Of a DNA stretch of 64,000 nucleotides, positions 1 to 8,462 are shown piece after piece. The DNA comes from Bacillus sp. USDA818B3_A (GTDB taxonomy: Bacteria; Bacillota; Bacilli; Bacillales; Cytobacillaceae). Under the pieces are notes generated by a model that ran no database searches, had not been told where the DNA came from, and worked only from the letters and a program-made list of their open reading frames with translations. The position numbers and the translations under genes were made by a program. The stretch covers positions 88,381 to 152,380 of the forward strand of contig NZ_JAABNN010000009.1 of NCBI RefSeq assembly GCF_009928415.1, given 5' to 3'. The first letter of the stretch is position 1. The number at the start of each line of letters is the position of its first letter.

Positions 1-257
1 ACCAGCATTAATGCATTTAATTGATTGACTTCGAAGCCCGCTGTAAGATGCAGATCCCCTATCGTGAGCCATTCGTAATTGATTCCATAGGTTGGCTCCG
101 AAAAGCGCTCGATTAAGACCAAAATGGAATAAATCAGCGATGCGAGCGTGAGAAGAATCCCCACATAGGCGCTCGCCTCCTTCAGCCGCTTACCGAATAG
201 AAGAAGGATCAAAAACGATAATAGCGGGAAAAGCGGGATAAGCCATGCATTTTCCAA
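1..257 (-). CDS. nuoL: NADH-quinone oxidoreductase subunit L (partial, N-terminus only)
   Basis: Only the first ~85 codons lie in the window; the gene continues past position 1. The reading frame begins with a TTG codon at 257 preceded nine bases upstream by AAGGGG, and reads MENAWLIPLFPLLSF followed by a hydrophobic helix ending in LFGKRLKE. This is the typical first transmembrane segment of the proton-pumping antiporter-like subunit NuoL of complex I. It follows nuoK in the same direction, as in the standard nuo order. It is separated from nuoK by an unusually long, hairpin-rich gap. The TTG start is inferred from the ribosome binding site and the family N-terminus. Confidence 0.85.
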   Translation of the reverse strand, partial: MENAWLIPLFPLLSFLILLLFGKRLKEASAYVGILLTLASLIYSILVLIERFSEPTYGINYEWLTIGDLHLTAGFEVNQLNALML

Positions 258-272
258 TATTATCAACCCCTT

Positions 273-414
273 GGATGGCGCTCTGGACCATCCGAATTTT
301 GTCGATTCCCCCTTCGGACGGTGTATGTGCCGCCGCCCGAAGTTTGGTCGAATACTTCCCGGGCCTTAAAGTTTAACGCCCGAGGTTTGTCGTAGACTCC
401 TCAGTTGACTGAGG
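273..414 (-). repeat. Tandem hairpin units between nuoK and nuoL
   Basis: Read on the minus strand, three imperfect units of about 42, 46 and 32 bp (351-392, 305-350, 273-304) each start with CGAC-(A/C)AAA-TCGG and fold back on themselves. The clearest stem is CTTCGGGCGG with CCGTCCGAAG, 10 bp with one G-T pair. A fourth perfect hairpin, CCTCAGT/ACTGAGG, lies at 399-414 and is followed by ATTTTT on the plus strand. No coding potential is evident. It breaks an otherwise tightly packed operon. It could be an mRNA-stability or attenuation element, or a copy of a palindromic repeat family. Confidence 0.6.
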
Positions 415-435
415 ATTTTTAAGTTTGTGTGCGGT

Positions 436-750
436 TTAATGTTTCATTGTGTCCATTTCGTCGATATTGACCGTTTTCTTATTCCGGTAAAGTGCGATTA
501 GTATCGCGAGCCCCACAGCTGCCTCCGCCGCTGCCACACTGATGGCAAACAGGGCGAAGATTTGACCGGTAATCGACGGTGTGATGCCATATTTACTGAA
601 GGTTACCAGATTAATATTTACGGCATTTAACATTAGTTCAATCGAAATTAAGACAATAACTGTATTTTTCTTTGTCAAGGCACCATATAAACCGATGCAA
701 AATAGTATTAAAGCCAGTGCCAGGAAGGCTGAAGCGGGAACTGAACTCAT
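436..750 (-). CDS. nuoK: NADH-quinone oxidoreductase subunit K
   Basis: A 104-residue membrane protein with three predicted helices, the usual size for NuoK. The conserved second-helix glutamate lies in [16 protein letters not shown] and the third helix contains [16 protein letters not shown], both hallmarks of this MrpC-like proton-pathway subunit of complex I. The start ATG overlaps the nuoJ stop by four bases (ATGA), so the two genes are probably translationally coupled. The last residues ([12 protein letters not shown]) are polar. Confidence 0.96.
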   Translation of the reverse strand: MSSVPASAFLALALILFCIGLYGALTKKNTVIVLISIELMLNAVNINLVTFSKYGITPSITGQIFALFAISVAAAEAAVGLAILIALYRNKKTVNIDEMDTMKH

Positions 751-1268
751 TCCTCATCCGCCTCCTTCTTTTTATCTTTTTTTGCTAGAACAATTGAACC
801 GACCAGGGCGACTAATAACAGTACGGAGGTTAACTCAAACGGAATAATATATTTTGAGTATAGTGCTTCCCCTATCTGGAACGTGTTATTTTCATGAAGC
901 TTGGTTGGAACTTGCTCAATATTGAAATCATAGATGCCAATATAAACAGCAAAGGCAAAACCAGCTACGCCAAGGAACAAGAGAAATTTCCGCAGCCGGC
1001 CTGTTTTTGGTTCACTTTCATCATTATGCTTGGTTAACATGATTCCAAATAGCATAATAATCGTGATGGCGCCTGAATAAATTAAGATTTGTACCGCTGC
1101 GATAAACTCTGCGGACAGCAAAACGTAAATCCCGGCGATCGCCACGAATGTGAATATCAAGGCAACAACCATATGAATGACTTTGCTCAAGTTTAACAAG
1201 AGTACGCCGCCGATTATCGCAACGAGTGCGAGTCCCATAAATGCGAGGAATTCGCCTGAGAATGTCAT
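747..1268 (-). CDS. nuoJ: NADH-quinone oxidoreductase subunit J
   Basis: A 173-residue integral membrane protein with five hydrophobic segments. It contains the NuoJ pattern [27 protein letters not shown] at about residues 53-79. NuoJ is part of the membrane arm of complex I and takes part in coupling quinone reduction to proton transfer. The C-terminus is a charged cytoplasmic tail ([11 protein letters not shown]). The ATG is preceded by AGGTG and overlaps the end of nuoI by four bases. Confidence 0.96.
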   Translation of the reverse strand: MTFSGEFLAFMGLALVAIIGGVLLLNLSKVIHMVVALIFTFVAIAGIYVLLSAEFIAAVQILIYSGAITIIMLFGIMLTKHNDESEPKTGRLRKFLLFLGVAGFAFAVYIGIYDFNIEQVPTKLHENNTFQIGEALYSKYIIPFELTSVLLLVALVGSIVLAKKDKKKEADEE

Positions 1269-1684
1269 GGTTTATTCACCTGCCGTACGTTTTCGTCGTT
1301 TTCATCCAGCCATTCCAGGTTTTTAAATAACATGTCGCGGCTGTATTCGGCGAGCTCGAAGTTATTCGTCATGACGATGGCTTCTGTTGGACAAACCTCG
1401 GTGCACAGATCACAGAGGATACAGATTTCAAAGTTAATATCATAGGTATCGATAATCTTTCCCTTTTTAGTTGCATCCGGGTGCTTCTTACCCGTCAAGT
1501 TAATACATTCGGTCGGGCAGATATTCATGCACTGATTGCAGACAATACACTTTTCCGGATAAAACTTCTGGATCCCGCGGAAGCGGTCCGGCAGCGGAAG
1601 CGGCTCATTCGGATAATCGTACGTAACCTTCTCGCGCGATAATTGTTTAAGGGTATATTTCAAGCCTTTAAATACTCCAAGCAC
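1265..1684 (-). CDS. nuoI: NADH-quinone oxidoreductase subunit I (2x[4Fe-4S])
   Basis: A ferredoxin-like subunit carrying the N6a/N6b clusters. Two CxxCxxCxxxCP motifs are visible: CIVCNQCMNICP and CILCDLCTEVCP. I start it at the GTG at 1684 (VLGVFKGLKYTLKQL, 139 aa), because AAAAGGGG sits eight bases upstream and this matches Bacillus NuoI N-termini; an upstream in-frame TTG at 1723 has no ribosome binding site. The region upstream of this start carries a pair of the GGTGACAGGCACC-type repeats. It lacks the longer C-terminus of proteobacterial NuoI. Confidence 0.93.
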   Translation of the reverse strand: MLGVFKGLKYTLKQLSREKVTYDYPNEPLPLPDRFRGIQKFYPEKCIVCNQCMNICPTECINLTGKKHPDATKKGKIIDTYDINFEICILCDLCTEVCPTEAIVMTNNFELAEYSRDMLFKNLEWLDENDENVRQVNKP

Positions 1685-1715
1685 GTTTTTCACCCCTTTT
1701 GACAGTTTGAATTTT

Positions 1716-1776
1716 GGTGACAAACACCGTATGCACTACTTTCATAGTCTAAATATGATTATTGGTGACAGGCACC
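1716..1776 (+). repeat. GGTGACAGGCACC repeat pair between nuoH and nuoI
   Basis: An exact GGTGACAGGCACC lies at 1764-1776, 18 bp after the nuoH stop codon, with a degenerate GGTGACAAACACC at 1716-1728 exactly 48 bp away. It is one member of a dispersed family with nine exact copies in this window (see findings). Confidence 0.8.
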
Positions 1777-1793
1777 AATCGAATGGCACTAAT

Positions 1794-2801
1794 CTAATTA
1801 AAGAACAGCGATTTGATGATGGCTGTCAGGAAGATGTTTGCTAGTGCGATTGGCAACAGGACTTTCCATCCGAATTCCATTAGTCTATCGACGCGGAAAC
1901 GCGGCAGTGTGCTCCGAATCCAAAAGTATATAAAGACTACTAAACAGAATTTTAGAGCGAACCATACTGCCCCAGGGATAAACCCAAGGAACGCAAATGG
2001 CGGCAGCCAGCCTCCCAGGAAAATCACTGTAACCAGCGATGACATCCCAAATACATATACATACTCTGACAGCATGAAGAATGCCCAGCGGAATCCCGCA
2101 TACTCTACAAAATAACCGGCAACCAGTTCGTTTTCCGATTCCGGCAAGTCAAATGGTGTCCGATTTAATTCAGCAATTGAAGCGATAAAAAACACGATAA
2201 ACGCAATCGGCTGCAAGAGAATAAACCAGCCATGTTCCTGTTTCGCAACAATATCGTTTAGATTTAAACTTCCTGTTAACAGAATGACCCCTAACACTGA
2301 CATAACCAGCGGAATTTCATAGGAAATCATCTGTGCGGCCGCCCGCATACCCCCTAAGAGGGCATATTTGTTATTGGAAGCCCAGCCGCCGAGCAGCATG
2401 CCGAAAACGGTTAAGCCGGAAACGGCAATGTAATAGAGCAAGCCGACACCGATGTCAGCAAATTGAAACTTGTCGGTAAATGGCAAGGTTGCCAGTACCA
2501 TGAATGATGGTGCAAAAGCAATGATTGGTGCCAGTATGAATAATGGCCGGTCTGCTGCTTTTGGAATGATATCTTCTTTAAGCAGCAGCTTTAATACGTC
2601 GGCGACAGTCTGCAGCAGTCCCCATCGGCCGCCGAGCTGGTTAGGGCCGTGCCGCAGCTGCATGTATCCCATTACTTTCCGCTCGGCTAGGATTGCGTAA
2701 GTAACGAAGCCTAAAACGACTAACAGCAAGATGACACCAAGCAAAAAGAAAATACCAAAGTTAACCAAGCCAGGGCTTGATTGGAGCAAATCCTGGATCA
2801 T
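1794..2801 (-). CDS. nuoH: NADH-quinone oxidoreductase subunit H
   Basis: A 335-residue protein with about eight transmembrane helices. NuoH-specific segments are visible: AERKVMGYMQLRHGPN near residues 39-54, the loop ELNRTPFDLPESENELVAGY, and the C-terminal WIRSTLPRFRVDRLMEFGWK. NuoH forms the quinone-binding chamber at the junction of the peripheral and membrane arms. The start ATG overlaps the nuoD stop (TAATG). Downstream, before nuoI, lies a 109-bp gap holding two copies of the short dispersed repeat. Confidence 0.97.
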   Translation of the reverse strand: MIQDLLQSSPGLVNFGIFFLLGVILLLVVLGFVTYAILAERKVMGYMQLRHGPNQLGGRWGLLQTVADVLKLLLKEDIIPKAADRPLFILAPIIAFAPSFMVLATLPFTDKFQFADIGVGLLYYIAVSGLTVFGMLLGGWASNNKYALLGGMRAAAQMISYEIPLVMSVLGVILLTGSLNLNDIVAKQEHGWFILLQPIAFIVFFIASIAELNRTPFDLPESENELVAGYFVEYAGFRWAFFMLSEYVYVFGMSSLVTVIFLGGWLPPFAFLGFIPGAVWFALKFCLVVFIYFWIRSTLPRFRVDRLMEFGWKVLLPIALANIFLTAIIKSLFFN

Positions 2802-3901
2802 TAGCCGTCAACCTCCCCAAGGACAATATCCACTGCCCCTAAAATGGCAATCAAGTTTGCAATATTCTCGCCTACTAATAGTTTTGGAAGGATTTGCAGA
2901 TTATAGAAGGATGGCCTTCTAAACTTCAAGCGATACGGTTCCTTTTTTCCATCACTATAAATATAGCAGCCAATTTCGCCGCGCGGTGATTCGATGCGGA
3001 CAAAGCCTTCCCCTTTTGGTACCTTAATAATTTTAGGTACCTTAGCCATAATTTCACCTTCGGCCGGGAACTGTTCAACTGCCTGCTCGACGATTTTCAG
3101 CGATTCAGTGATTTCCTCAAGCCTTAGGTGGTAACGTGCTAAGCAGTCGCCATCCTCAGATGTTGGTACATCAAAGTCAAAGCGGTCATAAATCGAATAA
3201 GGCTCATCTTTCCGAAGGTCCCATTTCACCCCTGTACTGCGCAGATTAGGTCCGCTTAGGGAGTATTGAAGTGCTTCTTCTTTCGTGTAGATACCGACAC
3301 CTTTTACCCTGTCCAGAAAGATTTCATTTCCGGAAACAAGGTCATGGTAGCCCTTTAGCTGCTCACGCAAATATGGAACAAAATCGCGTACTTTTTCAAT
3401 CCAGCCCTCAGGTGCATCCCATTTCACCCCGCCCACACGCATATAGTTGAAGGTCAAACGTGCTCCTGACAGCTCGTTCAGCATATTAATAATCATTTCC
3501 CGGTCACGGAAAGCATAGATAAATGGACTTGTTGCCCCAAGGTCAAGCACATACGTCCCCCAGGCCACAAGGTGGCTCGCAATCCGGCCTAACTCCATCG
3601 CAAGGACGCGCAGATATTCAGCCCGGTCCGGCACTTGGATTCCCATCATCGTCTCAACGGCATGACAGATAACATAGTTATTGGTCATCGCAGACAGATA
3701 GTCCATCCGGTCGGTGTAGGGGATAATTTGTGTATATTGCAGGTTCTCAGCTAATTTTTCCGTACCGCGGTGTAAATAACCGATGACAGGCTTGGCTTCG
3801 GTTATGATTTCCCCATCAATTTTTACAACCAGACGAAATACCCCGTGTGTACTTGGATGCTGAGGTCCTACATTTAGTAACATTTCTTCTGTTCTGATCA
3901 C
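2801..3901 (-). CDS. nuoD: NADH-quinone oxidoreductase subunit D
   Basis: A 366-residue 49-kDa-type subunit related to the NiFe-hydrogenase large subunit, part of the quinone-reducing module. Family signatures include LLNVGPQHPSTHGVFRL at the N-terminus, IGYLHRGTEKLAE, RVGGVKWD and ESPRGEIGCYIYSDG. No fusion to NuoC is present, although nuoC is directly upstream with a three-base gap. Length is a little short against ~400 residues in enterobacteria but normal for Bacillus. Confidence 0.97.
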   Translation of the reverse strand: MIRTEEMLLNVGPQHPSTHGVFRLVVKIDGEIITEAKPVIGYLHRGTEKLAENLQYTQIIPYTDRMDYLSAMTNNYVICHAVETMMGIQVPDRAEYLRVLAMELGRIASHLVAWGTYVLDLGATSPFIYAFRDREMIINMLNELSGARLTFNYMRVGGVKWDAPEGWIEKVRDFVPYLREQLKGYHDLVSGNEIFLDRVKGVGIYTKEEALQYSLSGPNLRSTGVKWDLRKDEPYSIYDRFDFDVPTSEDGDCLARYHLRLEEITESLKIVEQAVEQFPAEGEIMAKVPKIIKVPKGEGFVRIESPRGEIGCYIYSDGKKEPYRLKFRRPSFYNLQILPKLLVGENIANLIAILGAVDIVLGEVDG

Positions 3902-3904
3902 TGG

Positions 3905-5353
3905 TTACACCTCCACATCATACTGTTCATAATCTTTACGCAGTGGATGGCCAACCCAATCTTCTCCAAGCATGATCCGATGCAAATCCGGATGTCCAGT
4001 AAACTTAATTCCTAGTAAATCGTATGCTTCACATTCAGGCCAGTTCGCTCCGGCCCAAAGCGGCTGCAAGGACTCGATTGTTGGTTCATCTCGGTCAATC
4101 TTCACTTTCAATGCCACCGATTGCCGGTTTTTGTATGAATATAAGTGAACATAGACTTCCATATGTGTTTCAAAATCCGTTCCATGCAGCTCAGAGAGAT
4201 AGTCAAACCCCAGCAGCTCATTATATTTTAAAAATTGAGCCACCTTAAAATATGTATCACGCTTAGCCACAAGTGTCGGAACATCTTTGGATAGTTTATT
4301 AATATAAGAATCTTCTAAAACATCTGGACCTAAGTGTTCCCCAATCTTTTTTACATACTTATCTAAGTATGGCTGATTGACTGATGGTTTTGTTTCGGCT
4401 GCCGGTTCTTCTGCAGCACCCGTTTTCCCGCCTGCCGCGGCCTTTGCTTTTGCTGCGGCTGCTGCTTTCGCCTTGGCTTTTGCTGCTGCGATGGCCTTGG
4501 CCTTCTCATCATCGCCGCCCGCATCTGCTGTATCCCCTCCGGCTGCTTTGGCCTTTGCTGCTGCCGCTGCCTTCGCTTTTGCCGCCGCTGCTGCTTTGGC
4601 TTTCGCCGCTGCTGCTGCCTTCGCCTTGGCATCGTCTCCTGCTGGTGCATGGTCCGCTGCCGCTTGATCGCCGCCGGCTAGTTCCATTGCTTTCCGTTTG
4701 GCTGCTGCCGCCGCTTTCGCTTTCGCCACTGCTGCCGCCTTCTTCTTCGCAAGGTCATCTTCGCCTGATTGTTCGGATGAAGCGTCTTCCGCTGGTGACG
4801 CAGTACCCGCTAACTCCATCGCTTTCCGTTTGGCTGCAGCTGCTGCTTTCGCTTTCGCCACTGCTGCCGCCTTCTTCTTCGCGAGGTCATCATCGTCTCC
4901 TGAGGCTGCTTCTGCAGTTTTGGATGGCGCTTCTTCCGCCGGAGCCGCTTCGTCTGTGATCCCTTCGCGTTTCTTTTTCGCTAGAGCTGCTGCCTTGGCC
5001 TTCGCTGCTGCGGCTGCCTTTTTCTTTGCAAGTTCATCAGCATCATTTCCGCTTGCAGCTGGGACTGGCGCCTCGTCTGCTGCTTGTGCCTCTTCCTCTA
5101 CGATTCCTTCACGTTTCTTTTTCGCTAATGCAGCCGCTTTTGCTTTCGCCGCTGCTGCGGCCTTTTTCTTTGCAAGATCGTCTGCATCACCACCGCTTGC
5201 AGCCGGAGCTTTCGCCACCTCTGATTGTGGTGCCGCTGCAGGTGTTGGTGCTGATTCGCCAGCTTCTTTCGCCTTGCGTCTCGCCAGTGCCTCTGCCTTC
5301 GCTTTTGCAGCTGCCTCTTTCTTTAATTGTTCGAGATCCTTCTCCCCGCTCAT
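3905..5353 (-). CDS. nuoC: NADH-quinone oxidoreductase subunit C with long Ala/Lys-rich N-terminal extension
   Basis: The last ~159 residues (from about 324, VNQPYLDKYVKK) are a normal 30-kDa-type NuoC domain, with WPECEAYDLLGIKFTGHPDLHRIML and the terminal GHPLRKDYE. Ahead of it are ~320 residues of low-complexity sequence made of alternating (A/K)-rich blocks such as LAKKKAAAAAKAKAAA, separated by acidic/proline spacers. At least five block-plus-spacer units can be counted. The extension is probably alpha-helical and highly charged; its role is unknown. The DNA is also repetitive (for example 4719-4763 against 4842-4886). The start has no rival: MSGEKDLEQLKKE follows nuoB by three bases. 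Confidence 0.93.
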   Translation of the reverse strand: MSGEKDLEQLKKEAAAKAKAEALARRKAKEAGESAPTPAAAPQSEVAKAPAASGGDADDLAKKKAAAAAKAKAAALAKKKREGIVEEEAQAADEAPVPAASGNDADELAKKKAAAAAKAKAAALAKKKREGITDEAAPAEEAPSKTAEAASGDDDDLAKKKAAAVAKAKAAAAAKRKAMELAGTASPAEDASSEQSGEDDLAKKKAAAVAKAKAAAAAKRKAMELAGGDQAAADHAPAGDDAKAKAAAAAKAKAAAAAKAKAAAAAKAKAAGGDTADAGGDDEKAKAIAAAKAKAKAAAAAKAKAAAGGKTGAAEEPAAETKPSVNQPYLDKYVKKIGEHLGPDVLEDSYINKLSKDVPTLVAKRDTYFKVAQFLKYNELLGFDYLSELHGTDFETHMEVYVHLYSYKNRQSVALKVKIDRDEPTIESLQPLWAGANWPECEAYDLLGIKFTGHPDLHRIMLGEDWVGHPLRKDYEQYDVEV

Positions 5354-5356
5354 CGG

Positions 5357-5869
5357 TTAGATCACCTTCTTCCCCGTCTTCGCTTCGTAACGAATTTTAC
5401 CCTTTAACTTATTAATACCGTATATTAAGGCAGCAGGGTTTGGCGGACATCCCGGGATATATACATCCACCGGAACAATCTGATCGACCCCTTTAACGAC
5501 GGAATATGATTTGATATACGGCCCTCCTGCCGTCGCACAAGACCCCATTGCAATCACCCATTTTGGCTCTGGCATTTGGTCATATAAACGGCGCAAAATC
5601 GGTGCCATTTTTTTCGTTACTGTTCCTGAGACAATCATACAATCTGACTGTCTTGGCGATGTCCGGAAAATCGTCCCGAAACGGTCAAGGTCATAGTTGG
5701 CCCCGCCTGTACCCATCATTTCAATCGCACAACAAGCCAGACCAAATGTCATCGGCCACAAAGAATTACTCCGGGCCCATGCCTTAATTTGCTCCAGCGT
5801 GGCAAAAAATACATTTTGTTCTAATTCTCTTATTTCCTCTGGTGTGAAATCTTCTAGTCTTAAATCCAT
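5357..5869 (-). CDS. nuoB: NADH-quinone oxidoreductase subunit B
   Basis: A 170-residue PSST-type subunit that binds cluster N2 and donates electrons to quinone. The characteristic cysteine pattern is visible: [10 protein letters not shown], then [10 protein letters not shown] and [10 protein letters not shown] start it at the ATG at 5869 ([13 protein letters not shown]), preceded by AAGAAGG; an in-frame upstream codon adds only MEKEGVT and lies inside the ribosome binding site. The start overlaps the end of nuoA by ten bases. Confidence 0.96.
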   Translation of the reverse strand: MDLRLEDFTPEEIRELEQNVFFATLEQIKAWARSNSLWPMTFGLACCAIEMMGTGGANYDLDRFGTIFRTSPRQSDCMIVSGTVTKKMAPILRRLYDQMPEPKWVIAMGSCATAGGPYIKSYSVVKGVDQIVPVDVYIPGCPPNPAALIYGINKLKGKIRYEAKTGKKVI

Positions 5870-6231
5870 TGTAACACCTTCTTTTTCCAAGCATACACTA
5901 GACCTAATAGCAGCATTGCTACGAAAATCAACATCTCAACGAGTGCAAAAATCCCCAATTTATCATAAGCTACCGCCCATGGATATAAAAACACCGTTTC
6001 TACATCAAAAATAACAAACATCAGGGCAAAAATATAATAGCGGACATTGAACTGCACACGTGAGTCGTGAAATGGCTCAATACCGCTTTCATAGGTGGTA
6101 TGCTTCGCATCACTTGGTCTATTCGGACGCAGAAGTTTCCCCAAATATAACGCCACCACTGGCAGCAGCACTCCAAGACATAGGAACACAAAAACTATCA
6201 GATAATTATTCTGATATACATTAAGTTCCAT
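5860..6231 (-). CDS. nuoA: NADH-quinone oxidoreductase subunit A
   Basis: A 123-residue, three-helix membrane subunit and the first gene of the complex I operon. The conserved cytoplasmic loop reads [42 protein letters not shown], typical of NuoA/ND3. The ATG at 6231 is preceded by TTGGAGGGG; a codon five residues upstream is less well placed. A consensus-like vegetative promoter lies just upstream. Confidence 0.96.
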   Translation of the reverse strand: MELNVYQNNYLIVFVFLCLGVLLPVVALYLGKLLRPNRPSDAKHTTYESGIEPFHDSRVQFNVRYYIFALMFVIFDVETVFLYPWAVAYDKLGIFALVEMLIFVAMLLLGLVYAWKKKVLQWI

Positions 6232-6287
6232 GTCTATCCCCTCCAATGTTGTAAATTTTCTAACTAATTAAATATGTAACCGAATTC

Positions 6288-6316
6288 ATTATAACATTGT
6301 TACAAACCTGTGTCGA
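6288..6316 (-). promoter_or_regulatory. Sigma-A-type promoter of the nuo operon
   Basis: On the minus strand TCGACA (6316-6311), a 17-bp spacer and a perfect TATAAT (6293-6288) lie about 60 bp upstream of the nuoA start. This is a five-of-six plus six-of-six match to the vegetative promoter consensus. Confidence 0.7.
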
Positions 6317-6696
6317 CAAGCCAACCTTATAAAAATTGGAATTCATTCACAATCCTATTTTGGGGCTTATGAAAGCGCTCGGAGCATCATTTGGCACCAA
6401 CTTCCATGCTTTGACCAAATTATTCAGCAACAACCACTATTTAACAATAATTGTGTCGATATTGTCTGTGAGTTTTGTCATCAAATCTTCACTTTTCCTT
6501 ACTATTTTTAAAAATAAACAATAATCACCCATATCCGACAATATATGACAACAATATATTATATTACTAGAACATTGCGAACCCATTTCTTACTGCCTGC
6601 TTATCTCCATATCCACTATCATCATATGCAGAATTGTCCCCATCATACCACCGATAATAAAACTGAGTCTTTATCACCAGCCTGCAACTAAATAGG
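6317..6696. other. Intergenic region between nuo promoter and yitT-like gene
   Basis: AT-rich, no gene I can support. A 62-codon plus-strand open frame at 6336-6524 has no ribosome binding site and no recognisable domain. A loose catabolite-repression-like sequence (TGAAAGCGCTCGGA, 6369-6382) is present but matches the cre consensus imperfectly. Confidence 0.4.
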
Positions 6697-6728
6697 CACA
6701 AAACAAGAGCGCTTTTACAAGCGCCCTG
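6697..6728 (-). terminator. Terminator after yitT-like gene
   Basis: On the minus strand an eight-bp GC-rich stem (GGGCGCTT / AAGCGCTC) with a four-base loop is followed by TTGTTTTGT. It lies about ten bases after the stop of the yitT-like gene. Confidence 0.6.
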
Positions 6729-6737
6729 CTAAGATTC

Positions 6738-7592
6738 CTATATACTTTTTGCCATTTTCGTCTCTACCTTATATCCTTTTCCTATCATCTCTTGGACGAG
6801 ATGGACTGTCACATAGGCGTGCTCATCGACTTCATTAATCAAATTTTTCAGTTTAACAATTTCCTGTCTGCTAATCACGATGTAAAGAACATCCTTATTA
6901 TCACCTGTATAACCGCCGCGTCCCTCCAACACGGTAATTCCCCGTGATAACTTATTCGTAATCTTCTCTAATACGATTTCAGATGAATTAGATATAATCA
7001 GGACCGCTACCTTTTCTTCCAGTCCTTCAACGATAAAATCGATTGCCTTGGCGCCTAAATAAACGGCAATTAGCGTATACATCGCTTTCCCAAGCCCGAT
7101 GATAAACACCGAGCCGGCCACTACGATGATATCAATGACCAAAATACCCTTCCCCATACTCCAGCCAAGAAACTGGTTGGCAATCCTCGCTAAGATAGTC
7201 GTCCCGCCTGAGGTGCCGCCGGCACGAAAAATAATACCTAAGCCGCCTCCCACTAATAAACCGGCAAAAATAGCCGCCAGTAAGGTATCATCCGTCAGCT
7301 GTTTTCCTGTTGCCTCTGTCAGATACAGAAACAAGGAACATGAAAAAACGGAAAATAACGTATAAATAATAGCCCTTTTTTCTAAAAACCTCATTCCCAC
7401 CAACACAAGCACCGTATTGAGGACAAAATTCACAATCCCAGGTGACCAGTGGAATAAATAGTGAAAAATAATCGTTAAGCCGATAATCCCGCCCTCTGAT
7501 AACAGGTTTGGGATCGTAAAATAGTTGATACCCACCGAGAAAATAAGTGAACCCAGCAAAATGTATAAACAGTCTTTGATCGTTTTCCTCAT
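6738..7592 (-). CDS. YitT family membrane protein (DUF161/DUF2179)
   Basis: A 284-residue protein with five or six hydrophobic segments in the first ~185 residues (for example SLIFSVGINYFTIPNLLSEGGIIGLTIIFHY), then a soluble C-terminal DUF2179-like domain from about residue 205 (GITVLEGRGGYTGDNKDVLYIVISRQE). This architecture is shared by B. subtilis YitT, YpjC, YqfU and YvjA. Members are membrane proteins of uncertain function. It is a single gene with its own terminator and no link to nuo or the sugar cluster beyond position. Which paralogue it corresponds to cannot be told from sequence alone. Confidence 0.85.
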   Translation of the reverse strand: MRKTIKDCLYILLGSLIFSVGINYFTIPNLLSEGGIIGLTIIFHYLFHWSPGIVNFVLNTVLVLVGMRFLEKRAIIYTLFSVFSCSLFLYLTEATGKQLTDDTLLAAIFAGLLVGGGLGIIFRAGGTSGGTTILARIANQFLGWSMGKGILVIDIIVVAGSVFIIGLGKAMYTLIAVYLGAKAIDFIVEGLEEKVAVLIISNSSEIVLEKITNKLSRGITVLEGRGGYTGDNKDVLYIVISRQEIVKLKNLINEVDEHAYVTVHLVQEMIGKGYKVETKMAKSI

Positions 7593-7636
7593 CGCGCTCT
7601 ACTTCCCCATATCAAATTCCAAACCTCTTTTTAAAA

Positions 7637-8356
7637 CTATTGCTGGAAGATGAATTTATAGCTATCACCTAAAATATACTGTTTCCCGCGATGGACTGGC
7701 TCGTCGTTTTCATCATAAACAGTTGTTTCCATATAAAATAAAGGCTCGCCGCTTGAAGTGTTGAGCAGCTGCACCTCATCATCGGATGCCCGGACAATCT
7801 CAAGCGTAGTCTCCCAGGAACCACGAGGCTTTATATTAAGCTTTTCCTCGATTACTTTATAGACTGAACCCTCTAAATCCTCATTCAGTAAGATATGAAA
7901 CTTTTTATAGGAGTAATAGTTATTTTCAATCATGATCGGAGAATCCCCCGCATAACGGACCCGTTGGATAAATAAAAGGGCATCCCCCTCTTCAAGCTTC
8001 AGCAGCTCCTTATCCTTTGCCGCAGGCTGCACGATTTCCTTTTTAATCACTTTACTGCTCGCTGTCAGTCCATTCGCCTTACACGCATCACTAAAACTTA
8101 AAAAGTGGACAATCTTCCGTTCAATCTTCCGCTTGTTGACGAACGTCCCTTTGCCCTGCCGCTTCACCAGGAACCCATCTTCGACCAGCTCAAGAATCGC
8201 CTTCCTTACGGTAATCCTGCTGATTTTATATTCTTCACTTAATTCCGCTTCCGTTGGGATTTTATCCCCGTATTTTAATTCCCCATTCAAGATGGAGCTG
8301 AGGAGTGATTCCTTTAATTGAATATATAAAGGAATCTGGTCATCCTGTTTTAACAT
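7637..8356 (-). CDS. frlR: GntR family transcriptional regulator with UTRA domain (FrlR-like)
   Basis: An N-terminal winged helix-turn-helix of the GntR/HutC type (residues ~8-75: PLYIQLKESLLSSI, KIPTEAELSEEYKISRITVRKAILELVEDGFLVKRQGKGTFV) is followed by a UTRA ligand-binding domain ending in YTYSYKF-like sequence (KQYILGDSYKFIFQQ). The ATG at 8356 is used because GGCAGGTG precedes it; a GTG three codons upstream overlaps that site. Such regulators sense phosphorylated sugars. Its place next to a fructoselysine-type cluster makes it the likely local repressor, by analogy with B. subtilis FrlR (YurK). The exact ligand is inference. Confidence 0.8.
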   Translation of the reverse strand: MLKQDDQIPLYIQLKESLLSSILNGELKYGDKIPTEAELSEEYKISRITVRKAILELVEDGFLVKRQGKGTFVNKRKIERKIVHFLSFSDACKANGLTASSKVIKKEIVQPAAKDKELLKLEEGDALLFIQRVRYAGDSPIMIENNYYSYKKFHILLNEDLEGSVYKVIEEKLNIKPRGSWETTLEIVRASDDEVQLLNTSSGEPLFYMETTVYDENDEPVHRGKQYILGDSYKFIFQQ

Positions 8357-8462
8357 ATCAATCACCTGCCTATTTATAAGTAAATTGTCATTATCATTCC
8401 ATTGCTGATTTTTCTATTATTACTTCAAGTATATATAAATCGTTTCCAGCTATCAATTTGTT

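Noticed and set aside
4377..5360. Long open frames on the plus strand (up to 220 codons) opposite nuoC
   Set aside because: They are shadows of the GC-rich Ala/Lys repeat of nuoC; their products are low-complexity and they lack independent start signals.
6369..6382. cre site upstream of the nuo promoter
   Set aside because: TGAAAGCGCTCGGA departs from the consensus in the right half and is not positioned to block the promoter.
6336..6524. 62-codon plus-strand open frame
   Set aside because: No ribosome binding site, no family features, AT-rich gap.
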